Positions 1 to 7,788 of a stretch of DNA of 64,000 nucleotides are shown piece after piece. Every line of letters starts with the position of its first letter. Position 1 is the first letter of the stretch. The translations under genes and the position numbers were made by a program. The stretch comes from Lentisphaera araneosa HTCC2155 (GTDB taxonomy: Bacteria; Verrucomicrobiota; Lentisphaeria; Lentisphaerales; Lentisphaeraceae): NCBI RefSeq assembly GCF_000170755.1, contig NZ_ABCK01000003.1:1-64000 (forward strand), in the 5' to 3' direction. A model generated the notes under the pieces. It did no database searches. It was given only the letters and a program-made list of their open reading frames with translations, and was not told the DNA's origin.

Positions 1-550
1 AAACTATCAGAGAAATGATCCCGTGTAAATTGGAACTGTCTATTATCTTACCAGTATCTAAATCAAACACATACTTTTCTTTATGGGCTGTCTCTAAAAT
101 AAGTATATTATTTTCATCATTAACATCTATCGATTCGTAATATGTAAGAGAATTATTAATTTCCATTATTTTCATAAAATTAATTAAATCTGACTTTTGA
201 TAATAATTAACTTCTTGCCCATTTTTGTAGAATGTTATGTCTCCTTTTTTATGATTATTAAAACGAACGATACTACTACCGTCTAGAGACATATATACCA
301 TGAACGTGTACCAATCGATTGTCCAAATTGGATTAGATGTATCTTCGATATTGTACAAACCACTCTTGTTATATATTAATGAATTGCCTACATTTTTTCT
401 TTCACGCTCCAATTGTTTTGGATCAAGGGCATTCATAATAAATATATGTTTACCATCTCGAGTTTTCTGTTTCCAAGAATAAGGTGAATTTTCCACCAGT
501 CCCTGACATAGAAAAGGGGCAATTAGAATTACAAATAGTAGTTTTTTCAT
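1..550 (-). CDS. Partial exported protein of unknown function, possible immunity partner
   Basis: From the ATG at 550-548 the minus strand stays open for 183 codons and leaves the window at base 1, so the C-terminus is missing. The first 17 residues (MKKLLFVILIAPFLCQG) are a classical signal peptide; the rest is hydrophilic and AT-rich in codon use, with an aromatic stretch (WTIDWYTFMVYMSLDG, residues 76-91). I do not recognise the family. The ATG shares one base with the TGA of the upstream metallopeptidase-like gene (TGATG), so the two are translationally coupled. A secreted partner just downstream of a toxin-like Rhs tip fits an immunity protein, but that role is inferred from position only. 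Confidence 0.75.
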   Translation of the reverse strand, partial: MKKLLFVILIAPFLCQGLVENSPYSWKQKTRDGKHIFIMNALDPKQLERERKNVGNSLIYNKSGLYNIEDTSNPIWTIDWYTFMVYMSLDGSSIVRFNNHKKGDITFYKNGQEVNYYQKSDLINFMKIMEINNSLTYYESIDVNDENNILILETAHKEKYVFDLDTGKIIDSSNLHGIISLIV

Positions 551-1170
551 CATTTAAAAATTATAGTATCCGCTGCTTTTACATTATATTGTAAACGACC
601 GTCTGCAGCATCATTTATAAATAATCTTTTTGGGCGATAACTTCCCATTATAAAACCAGTAATTGTGTCAGAATTGTTGATTAATTGCGTATTTGATGGG
701 TACACCGGTTCTTTACTATCAATTTGACTCTTATTAGGCCAATCTCCCCCTGCCTCATATGTTCCATCAGAATTAAAGTATGCATAATCATCAATACTAA
801 TTTTGGAACCGTGTGATGTTTCGTGAATAATGATCCATTTTCTATGGTTATCTGTAAAGGCTTTAGTCCAAAATTGATTAGATAATAAATACTTTCCAAA
901 CAAACCAGTGTATTGTTCACTTTGATACCCCGCAACGCCAGCACCGAGCTCTATAAACTGCTGACATTTGAAAGAAAGTCCATCTTTAAACTCATCTAAC
1001 ATACCTTCTAATACTCCGTAAACCCTTTTTATATCATCTACTCCTAAATCTAAACTCGAGTTAGGATTATTACCAAAACCTGCCGCAAAATATCGGTTAA
1101 CGTCAGAAGTGTTCGGCATCTTTGGTCTTTTTTGAGAAAAACACCACGAATCGCAAAAAATGAAGCGCAC
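550..1170 (-). CDS. Orphan Rhs-type C-terminal tip with aspzincin (M35-like) metallopeptidase motif
   Basis: A 206-residue protein with the zinc motif HETSH (116-120) followed by IDDYAY (126-131). The HExxH plus downstream DxxY arrangement is that of aspzincin (M35, lysine-specific metalloendopeptidase) domains, which often form the variable toxic tip of Rhs and other polymorphic toxins. The frame starts at a GTG directly after an in-frame TAG (1171-1173); an ATG at 1119 (residue 18) is an alternative start. There is no signal peptide and no Rhs core, so this looks like an orphan tip separated from its scaffold, consistent with the Rhs fragment lying beyond the neighbouring IS element. It overlaps the next gene by one base. 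The metallopeptidase fold is likely; the toxin role is inference. Confidence 0.7.
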   Translation of the reverse strand: MRFIFCDSWCFSQKRPKMPNTSDVNRYFAAGFGNNPNSSLDLGVDDIKRVYGVLEGMLDEFKDGLSFKCQQFIELGAGVAGYQSEQYTGLFGKYLLSNQFWTKAFTDNHRKWIIIHETSHGSKISIDDYAYFNSDGTYEAGGDWPNKSQIDSKEPVYPSNTQLINNSDTITGFIMGSYRPKRLFINDAADGRLQYNVKAADTIIFK

Positions 1171-1210
1171 CTAAAGGCTTATCTCTAATTCTATAAAACA
1201 CCTATCAGAA

Positions 1211-2512
1211 TTAAGGTCTCATCCGGGCAGGGGTAGATTACAAGACCCCTGCGAAGCATGCGTCTATATTTTAGTTTTGTTTACTTTGTGCAATTGCATC
1301 ATCAAGTTCTTCAACTGAGGCATAGCGCAGGAAAAAGAACTGTATCATCTCCATTTGTCTTAAAGTTGGTTTCTTGCCAAACAAGTCAAACAGCATGATG
1401 GCGGCGATAAGCGCCGAATACATTTGTATTGCGACACCATTGGAAGATTCAGCGAGTAGTTTGCGACAGCCTAAAATGGATTTAAGCCATTTAAAAAACA
1501 CTTCAATTTGCCAGCGCTGACGATAAATCGTACTGATAATAGCGGCATTCAGTTTTTCAGGAGCTTCTGAGGTTACCAAAAGGATTTCTTTATCATTAAA
1601 TGCGCCCGTTCTTACCAGTCTTATTGGCTTGAGTTCGCGATCAGTGTCCCCAAGGTAGACTAACTGGTCAGAGATTACCCCTTCCTTGCGATCCTTTTCG
1701 GTGATTTCATACTCTTTGATCACAGTAAGTTTGGGTTTATTGCGAATGCGAATAGTAAAAAGTGCTCCACGTTGTTGAAGCTCTTCAAATAACTGTAATC
1801 CAAGCCGTAATAACGGTCGCAAACATACATGACGCCTGGTTGAACCATCTTGAGAAGAGCTTTCCGTTCACAGCTATTCCCGGCAGTTATAACAGCATCA
1901 ACAGCACTTTGCTTTAGTAGAGAAAAACCCAAATGAAGCTTTGCTGCTTTGTGGTTTTCATCGAGCCATTCAGCCCAGAGCACCCTCGTTAAGGTTTGAA
2001 ATAAAGATCCATCTACTGCAACTAAATCCTTGACAGCAGCTAAGAGACTTCGATCCTGGATTTTATTAATGGGAATTTTTGAGGATAACTTTTGAACTAA
2101 ATGTTGTAAAGAAGTCGCATCAAAAACATGTTGTGCCTCGGAAAAGCTTCCTAGACTTATTTTTCCAAGGGTCACATGTTCTTGAACTTTTTTTAACTCA
2201 CTGGCAGCACAAAGCCCTCGCATAGATTTCAACACAGGGTTAAACAAAGTAAAGAGAATAGCTGAGGCATAATCGAGGTAATGCAATTTGCGTCGAGGGT
2301 CATCTTCGGAGGGGTGACGCGGATGGTGCTCAAGCTCTTTTGTCAGTTTCTCTCTGAACTCTTGAACCAAGCACCAGCGCTTAAGGTTTCGTTCTTCTGT
2401 TTTGGTCATCTTCTTCATAGTTAGGAAGATATAGATATAATCCAGAAAGTAAAGTGTTCGTAAAGCGTTGATTTAAAGCAGTTTACAAAGTCTACAAATA
2501 GAGTGACCCTAA
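1211..2512 (-). mobile_element. IS4-family insertion sequence, approximate limits
   Basis: The element is defined by the transposase at 1271-2418. Imperfect inverted ends may lie at 1211-1220 (TTAAGGTCTC) and, on the other strand, 2512-2503 (TTAGGGTCAC), matching at 8 of 10 positions. No target-site duplication was found outside these ends, so the limits are tentative. It sits between two pieces of an Rhs/toxin locus. Confidence 0.4.
1271..2418 (-). pseudogene. IS4-family DDE transposase, disrupted by a -1 frameshift
   Basis: Two overlapping frames together make one IS4-type transposase. The upstream frame (2418-1720) carries the first two catalytic Asp regions, AVDGSLF and YVCDRYYGLDY. The downstream frame (1822-1271) carries the Y-(2)-R-(3)-E-(6)-K signature YRQRWQIEVFFKWLK with the catalytic Glu. 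The continuous protein would read DRYYGLDYSY then FEELQQRGALF: adding one T to the TTT run near 1804 restores the frame, so a single-base loss is the simplest explanation. No canonical slippery heptamer is visible, so programmed frameshifting is less likely. The element is probably inactive on its own. Confidence 0.85.
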
Positions 2513-2672
2513 GTACAGTTAGTCTCTTTTTTTGATCATGACAGAGGAAGAGTCGTGTTAATTACTTACGAGTGCGGTGTACTAAGCCTCAGGACGAAAA
2601 TAAATTCACCTATAAAAAAATCGCGAATTTTGGCACAATTACTGGTGGGATTAAAAAGGTTTAACTTTTTTC

Positions 2673-2702
2673 AAAATGCTTAAGCACTAACTTAAGCATT
2701 TT
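2673..2702 (-). terminator. AT-rich hairpin at the end of the Rhs fragment
   Basis: Perfect 12-bp inverted repeat (AAAATGCTTAAG / CTTAAGCATTTT) with a 6-base loop that contains the TAG stop of the Rhs fragment. The stem is AT-rich and followed by only a short T run on the minus strand, so it is a weak terminator candidate. Confidence 0.35.
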
Positions 2703-3442
2703 CGATGCCGAACACTTCTGCGGTTAACGTTTAATTCAGTTCTTGCTGTCGTTGGATTCAGCTCTTCTTTGTTAACCAACTGATGTACTAAGGCTGAAAC
2801 CATAACATATGACTTATATGTTTCTTTATACGCTTCTGATATTAACCTTTCTAAAACTTTAGCAGCTTCCTCTTCAGAACAACAATTTTCAACTTCAAAT
2901 GATATTTTTCCAGTTTTATGCCTCTCAAAATCATATTGATCAAAAGCTCCTGCCGAAACTTTCACTGAAAATTCTCTTTTTAATTTTAAACCACTGGGAT
3001 CTACCCCAAACTGTCTCGCAAAATACCCACTGTACATATTCATGCCGTCTACATACTCAAGTGGATCACGAGATATGAACTGGCCTAGTTCAGTTGAGTA
3101 GTAACGGGCTCTAAAGTCATCCGAATTGGCATCATAGGCATTGTGTGGACTTATGGAATCGTATTGCTTGGGGGAGGCGTCGTAGTTGTATGAGAAGATA
3201 AGGAATATAATGCAATAAGGGGTTGGGCTGTAGAGGATGTTGCAATTTCGATTTAGTTTGAGTGTGGTGCGATAGTCGAGAGTAGAGGTGCGGGTATCGT
3301 AGGCATAGTCTAAAGCAAGAGTATTACTATTGGGTCGATGAAGTTTTACGGGGAGAAGGCTAATGTTTTGGGAGTCGTAGGTATAGTTTTTATCTAGGGA
3401 GAGACGTAGAGCGTAGGCATTTTGATTGAAGAAAAATGCCAT
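2687..3442 (-). CDS. Rhs repeat-associated core fragment with an unidentified C-terminal tip
   Basis: The Rhs core signature is clear at residues 103-151: AYDANSDDFRARYY, LGQFISRDPLEY, GMNMYSGY and the closing VDPSG. The 100 residues before it hold degraded YD-type motifs (YTYDSQN, YAYDT, YNYDA) mixed with unrelated-looking sequence. Intact Rhs proteins usually exceed 1000 residues, so this is a remnant. The ~100 residues after DPSG are the position of a variable toxin tip; I do not recognise this tip. It starts with MAFFFNQNAY and has no good ribosome-binding site, so expression is doubtful. No immunity gene follows directly; the IS4 element begins about 170 bases downstream. Confidence 0.6.
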   Translation of the reverse strand: MAFFFNQNAYALRLSLDKNYTYDSQNISLLPVKLHRPNSNTLALDYAYDTRTSTLDYRTTLKLNRNCNILYSPTPYCIIFLIFSYNYDASPKQYDSISPHNAYDANSDDFRARYYSTELGQFISRDPLEYVDGMNMYSGYFARQFGVDPSGLKLKREFSVKVSAGAFDQYDFERHKTGKISFEVENCCSEEEAAKVLERLISEAYKETYKSYVMVSALVHQLVNKEELNPTTARTELNVNRRSVRHRKCLS

Positions 3443-3496
3443 GAGTAAAATAAAGGAGGTGTGAGTAATTTTAATGATATTATGCAGCTTTATAGA

Positions 3497-4456
3497 TTAG
3501 GAGGTTTCGTTGTGAAGGTGGTGGCAGGCGACTTGGTGGTTGGTTTCAATTGCTTTGAGTTCCGGGCGCTCGTTCTTGCAAAGGTCGCTGACATGCGGGC
3601 AGCGACTGGCAAAGGGGCAGCCGCGAAGGATTTCGGATGGCGAGGGGATTTCGCTATTATCCATTTGGATTGAGGGGCTTTCTCGTTCGCGTTTGGGGTC
3701 GGGTAGTGGATTCGAAGAGTTGAGCTTTTGCGTGTAGGGATGCTTGGCGTGGAAGAAAACTTGATCCGCAGGACCAATTTCCATGATTTGACCTAAGTAG
3801 AGCACGGCAATGCGATCAGAAATGTGGCGCACCATGGAAAGGTCGTGAGCAATAAAAAGTAAAGTGAGACCAAAGTAGTTCTTAAGCTTTTGCAGGAGTT
3901 TGATAACTTGTGCTTGAACTGAAACATCGAGGGCAGAAATAGGTTCGTCACAGATCACAAATTTAGGTTCGACAATGAGGGCGCGGGCAATACCGATGCG
4001 TTGACGTTGGCCTCCTGAAAATTCATGAGGGAAACGAGAGGCATGATCGGGATGAAGTCCCACTTTCAGTAGCCAGTCTTGAACTTTCTTTTGCACAGAA
4101 GCTTTGGCTTCTTTGCGTAAGCTTAAGCCCTCCCCAATAATTTCACCAACTGTCATGCGGGGATTGAGTGATGAGTAAGGGTCCTGAAAGATCATTTGGA
4201 TTTCTTTGGAGAGCCTAAGGAAATCTTTGGCCGAGTATTCATCAGGTAAAAGCTCGCCATTGTATTTGATGGAGCCCTTAGTTTTTGAATGGAGTCCCGC
4301 AATAACTTTGCCAAGGGTGGATTTGCCGGAACCGGATTCACCCACGAGGCCGAGGATTTCGTTGGCGTGAATTTCTAGGCTGACTTCATCGAGAGCTTTG
4401 ATGTGTTGCCCCTTAGAGAGGTGAAAGTGTTTGGAGAGCTGATTGATTTTGATCAT
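3497..4456 (-). CDS. oppF: Oligopeptide/dipeptide ABC transporter ATPase, OppF/DppF type
   Basis: Second ATPase of a peptide importer, driving uptake of oligopeptides or similar solutes through the OppB/OppC pore. Walker A GESGSGKST is near residues 39-47, the signature FSGGQ near 146-150, Walker B FVICDE near 166-171, and the H-loop is FIAHD. The Cys-rich end (CPFASRCPHVSDLC) is the C-terminal extension characteristic of Opp/Dpp ATPases. I chose the ATG at 4456 ([11 protein letters not shown]) because it makes a 4-base ATGA overlap with oppD; the frame also extends to a start at 4471. Last gene of the operon. The substrate cannot be told from sequence. Confidence 0.92.
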   Translation of the reverse strand: MIKINQLSKHFHLSKGQHIKALDEVSLEIHANEILGLVGESGSGKSTLGKVIAGLHSKTKGSIKYNGELLPDEYSAKDFLRLSKEIQMIFQDPYSSLNPRMTVGEIIGEGLSLRKEAKASVQKKVQDWLLKVGLHPDHASRFPHEFSGGQRQRIGIARALIVEPKFVICDEPISALDVSVQAQVIKLLQKLKNYFGLTLLFIAHDLSMVRHISDRIAVLYLGQIMEIGPADQVFFHAKHPYTQKLNSSNPLPDPKRERESPSIQMDNSEIPSPSEILRGCPFASRCPHVSDLCKNERPELKAIETNHQVACHHLHNETS

Positions 4457-5466
4457 TTGCGATCTCCGCAAAAAAGTTCAGGCTGATCTGGAGCTTGAGG
4501 GTGCTGTAACCAACAACGACTCAAGTGATTTTCTTCGGGCTCAAAGATTGCTGGGGCGCGATCTTGGCATACTTGATAAGCCATGGGGCAGCGAGCGGCG
4601 TAAGCACAGGCTTTGGGAGGTGAGAAGAGGTCGGGTGGGATGCCATCAATGGGGATGAGTTCGGAGGATTTTCCCTCTTGTGAATTGGGTAGGGCTTGTT
4701 TGAGACCGAGAGTGTATGGGTGAGCGGAACGATAAAAAATGTCGTCAACGGAACCGGTTTCTACGATTTGCCCAGCATACATCACGGCCACTTGATCAGC
4801 CATGCGAGCGACAACACCGAGGTCATGGGTAATGAGGATGAGTGACATTTCGTATTCTTTCTGGAGATCTTTTAATAAGGCTAGAATTTGGTCCTGAATT
4901 GTCACGTCGAGTGCGGTGGTGGGTTCGTCAGCAATGAGCAATTGCGGTTTGCAGGCAACGGCCATGGCAATCATCACGCGCTGGAGCATTCCACCAGAGA
5001 ATTCGAATGGGTACTGATTGAGGCGTTTCTTGGCTTCGGCAATGCGTGTGAGTTCAAGTAAGCGCAAGCTCTCTTTGAGCGCCACATGTTTGGTCATGCC
5101 TCTATGGATGATCAGCGATTCAGCGATTTGATCACCAATCTTTTTTGTGGGATTAAGGGAACTCATGGGGTCTTGGAAAATCATGGCGATTTGCGAACCT
5201 CGCAAACGGCGCATTTCACTTTCTTTGAGTTTGAGTAAATCTTGTCCAAGAAAGTTGGCGGTACCAGAAGCAATGCGTCCTGGAGGCATAGGAAGTAAAC
5301 CCATGATTGACTGAAAGCTGACTGATTTGCCGCAGCCCGATTCACCAACGACGGCTAAAGTTTCTCCCTTAGCAACGCTGACATCGAGTCCGCGCACGGC
5401 ATGCACCACGCCACCATAGGTATCGAACTCTACATGAAGATTATTTATTTCGAGTACATTTGTCAT
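4453..5466 (-). CDS. oppD: Oligopeptide/dipeptide ABC transporter ATPase, OppD/DppD type
   Basis: First ATPase of the importer. Walker A GESGCGKS is at residues 41-48, followed by [10 protein letters not shown] (Q-loop), signature FSGGM, Walker [13 protein letters not shown] and H-loop LITHDLG. The C-terminal Cys cluster ([15 protein letters not shown]) is the Opp/Dpp extension, reported in some relatives to bind an Fe-S cluster. Its start overlaps the stop of oppC and its stop overlaps the start of oppF, each by 4 bases, so the proteins should be made in balanced amounts. Length (337 residues) is normal. Confidence 0.93.
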   Translation of the reverse strand: MTNVLEINNLHVEFDTYGGVVHAVRGLDVSVAKGETLAVVGESGCGKSVSFQSIMGLLPMPPGRIASGTANFLGQDLLKLKESEMRRLRGSQIAMIFQDPMSSLNPTKKIGDQIAESLIIHRGMTKHVALKESLRLLELTRIAEAKKRLNQYPFEFSGGMLQRVMIAMAVACKPQLLIADEPTTALDVTIQDQILALLKDLQKEYEMSLILITHDLGVVARMADQVAVMYAGQIVETGSVDDIFYRSAHPYTLGLKQALPNSQEGKSSELIPIDGIPPDLFSPPKACAYAARCPMAYQVCQDRAPAIFEPEENHLSRCWLQHPQAPDQPELFCGDRK

Positions 5467-6851
5467 TCTCGTGACCTCATTTTTGCGTCGAGTGCATCTC
5501 GTAGACCATCACCTAGGATATTGAAAGCGAGTACGGTGATACTAATAAAAACAGAAGGGACAATGAGTAAATAGGGGTAAGTGATCATCAGTTTGACGCC
5601 TTCGTTACACATGGAGCCCCAAGAAGTATCGGGCAGAACGACGCCCATGCCGATGAAAGACAGGAAGGCTTCCGTGAAAATACAGGAGGGAATCGCAAAA
5701 CTTAAGCTCACGAGGATGACCCCAAGTGTATTGGGAAGTAGGTGCCTGAAGATGATGTAGAGCGGGCTACCACCTAGGAGGCGTGACGCTTGTATGTAAG
5801 GCTCTTCTCTGAGTTGGAGGACTTGGCCGCGAATTAAACGTGCACTTCCTGGCCACGAGAGGATGATCAAAGAAATTAAAATGATATTAATCGAGTTTTC
5901 TGATGAATTGCCTGCGGCGACTTTAAAAAGGATCATGAAGAGGAGGAAGGGCAAGGCAATGACAAAGTCTGTAAAGCGCATGATGAGGCCGTCGGCTTTG
6001 CCGCCGAGATAGCCGGAGATGCCACCGATGAGGATGCCGAGGAAGATGTAGATGAGTGGGGCAATAATGCCGATGTAAAGTGAGACTTGCCCCCCTTTCA
6101 TGATGCGAGCGAGAAGGTCGCGACCGAGGCTATCTGTGCCGAGAGGATGCGCGTTGAGAGTGACGGTATCGCCGACTTTTACATCGTAGCCAAGTCGTTT
6201 GGCATCGGAAAGACTAAAGGCCTGTTCAACATTAACTTGCAGGGTGCTGTAAAGCGGACTTTCTTCACCATTCTGATCAATGGCGACCACGGAGTAATAG
6301 TAGTCGATGAGTTCGAGTTTAAGGGCGTCGCGGTATTCTGTGCCTTTGACTCTAGCGAGAGGAACGCCAAGGGTTTGGCGATCGAGAGGGACTAATTCAT
6401 TGCGGTAAATTTGGAAGGCATGGGCACATGGGGGTGCTTGCCAAGATAAATGAATTTGTACTGTGCTCGCTAAGCCGCGGGTCTCAAGGCCAGAAACGGC
6501 TGAGTTGAGTTCGCCAGCTTGAGGAATAAAAGTTTGTGAATCTGAACTGTCGGGGTCGGCAATGATTTTAGCTGCGCGGCCTTGGAAACTCCAAGATGGC
6601 GCCTGTAGAGCTTCGTTGAGTTGCTGTTGGTTAGGGTCCACAGTCCAAATGAAGGGGCCAAGTAGGCAAATGCATAGCATGAGAATTAAGCTGAATGCGG
6701 CGGCCATGGCGCGCTTGTTTTTGACAAAGCGACGCATGGCGTCCTGCCAATAGGATTGCGAAGGGCGCATTTTTTCATCGGCAGCATCGACTTTGGGTAA
6801 TGGTGTGAAGTCGAGTTCGGCGATCTCAGGAATTTCGGTAGATTTTTTCAT
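5463..6851 (-). CDS. oppC: ABC transporter permease OppC with a fibronectin-III-like insert
   Basis: Inner-membrane permease of the peptide importer. A first membrane helix lies near residues 46-70. The usual HPLGTDSLGRD motif comes only at about 235-245, followed by the remaining helices and the EAA loop (ASRLLGGSPLYIIFRHLLPN). Between helix 1 and that motif there are about 150 extra residues. The central part (about 130-208) reads like a fibronectin type III domain: IHLSWQAPPCAHAFQIYRN, then YYYSVVAIDQNGEESPLY. At 462 residues it is far longer than typical OppC (about 300). The insert should face the periplasm. I chose the ATG at 6851, one base after the oppB stop and behind GGTGGAG; the frame extends upstream to 6890. 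Confidence 0.9.
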   Translation of the reverse strand: MKKSTEIPEIAELDFTPLPKVDAADEKMRPSQSYWQDAMRRFVKNKRAMAAAFSLILMLCICLLGPFIWTVDPNQQQLNEALQAPSWSFQGRAAKIIADPDSSDSQTFIPQAGELNSAVSGLETRGLASTVQIHLSWQAPPCAHAFQIYRNELVPLDRQTLGVPLARVKGTEYRDALKLELIDYYYSVVAIDQNGEESPLYSTLQVNVEQAFSLSDAKRLGYDVKVGDTVTLNAHPLGTDSLGRDLLARIMKGGQVSLYIGIIAPLIYIFLGILIGGISGYLGGKADGLIMRFTDFVIALPFLLFMILFKVAAGNSSENSINIILISLIILSWPGSARLIRGQVLQLREEPYIQASRLLGGSPLYIIFRHLLPNTLGVILVSLSFAIPSCIFTEAFLSFIGMGVVLPDTSWGSMCNEGVKLMITYPYLLIVPSVFISITVLAFNILGDGLRDALDAKMRSRE

Positions 6852-6852
6852 T

Positions 6853-7788
6853 TTATTTCTCCACCTGGATACGTGGGTCAATGAAACCATAGAGGATGTC
6901 CACGGCTAAAACAGTGAGGACTAAAAAACTTCCGTAAAAAACGGTGGTTCCCATAATCACCGTGTAGTCGTTTTGCTGGACTGCTTGAACGAAAAATTTT
7001 CCGAGCCCAGGAATGGTGAAAATCGTTTCGATAACAAAACTCCCTGTGGTAATGGCCGCAATAGCAGGGCCAATAATTGTGATGACGGGAAGTACTGCAT
7101 TGCGCAGTTCGTGGCTGAAGAAAATTTGTTTTGGACTTAGACCTTTGGCGCGTGCGGTACGGATATAATCTGAGTGAATGACTTCAAGTAGCGAAGATCG
7201 CATAATTCTTGTGAGGAAGGCCATGGTGCCAAGGCCTAGGATCATGGCGGGAACAATTTGCGAGACAAATGATTCGGTGCCACGGTAGGGTAAATTCCAG
7301 CCAGTGGCAGCATTGAGTTTAACAATGAGTAATTGAGTACCACTGGCAAAGACAAAAGAGGGCACAGAGATAAAGAGGATGACGAGAATCATGCTCGTAT
7401 AATCTGGTAGTCGATTGCGGTATTTAGCAGCAATTGCACCCCACATGATGGCGCCTGTGGTGGCAAAGAAGATGGCGAGTAAGCCGAGCTTAGCTGAAAC
7501 GGGGAAGTGATTAGCAATAATATCATTGACTTTTGTGTTGCGATTCGTGTAGGAGAAACCGAGATCACCTTCGATAAAAGTCTTTTTGAGGAAAATGCCG
7601 TATTGAATCGCAATGGGTTTATCGATGCCATATTCGGCTTCAAGGGCCTTGCGAGTTTCGGGTGTAATCGCTTTTTCACTACTTAGAGGATCGCCCGGAA
7701 CCATGTGCATGGCAAAGAAAGTGGCGGTAGAAATAAAGAGGATGGTGATGATGCCGTGCCAAAGTCGCTTGAGAAGATATTTTTTCAT
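6853..7788 (-). CDS. oppB: ABC transporter permease, OppB/DppB type
   Basis: First permease of the peptide importer, 311 residues. The N-terminal helix is followed by MVPGDP, typical of OppB/DppB. Further helices follow, with the cytoplasmic EAA-type loop YIRTARAKGLSPKQIFFSHELRN that docks on the ATPases, and near the end FTIPGLGKFFVQAV, a family hallmark. Its start overlaps the oppA stop by 4 bases (ATGA). Third-from-last members of the operon follow in the order C, D, F. Confidence 0.93.
   Translation of the reverse strand: MKKYLLKRLWHGIITILFISTATFFAMHMVPGDPLSSEKAITPETRKALEAEYGIDKPIAIQYGIFLKKTFIEGDLGFSYTNRNTKVNDIIANHFPVSAKLGLLAIFFATTGAIMWGAIAAKYRNRLPDYTSMILVILFISVPSFVFASGTQLLIVKLNAATGWNLPYRGTESFVSQIVPAMILGLGTMAFLTRIMRSSLLEVIHSDYIRTARAKGLSPKQIFFSHELRNAVLPVITIIGPAIAAITTGSFVIETIFTIPGLGKFFVQAVQQNDYTVIMGTTVFYGSFLVLTVLAVDILYGFIDPRIQVEK

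Noticed and set aside
1720-1822. Programmed -1 frameshift in the IS4 transposase
   Set aside because: No X XXY YYZ slippery heptamer or downstream structure is apparent; a one-base loss explains the two frames better.
3461-3673. Plus-strand ORF with AAGGAGGT in front of a GTG
   Set aside because: It runs opposite to the well-supported oppF gene and its protein has no sensible composition; the Shine-Dalgarno match is chance.
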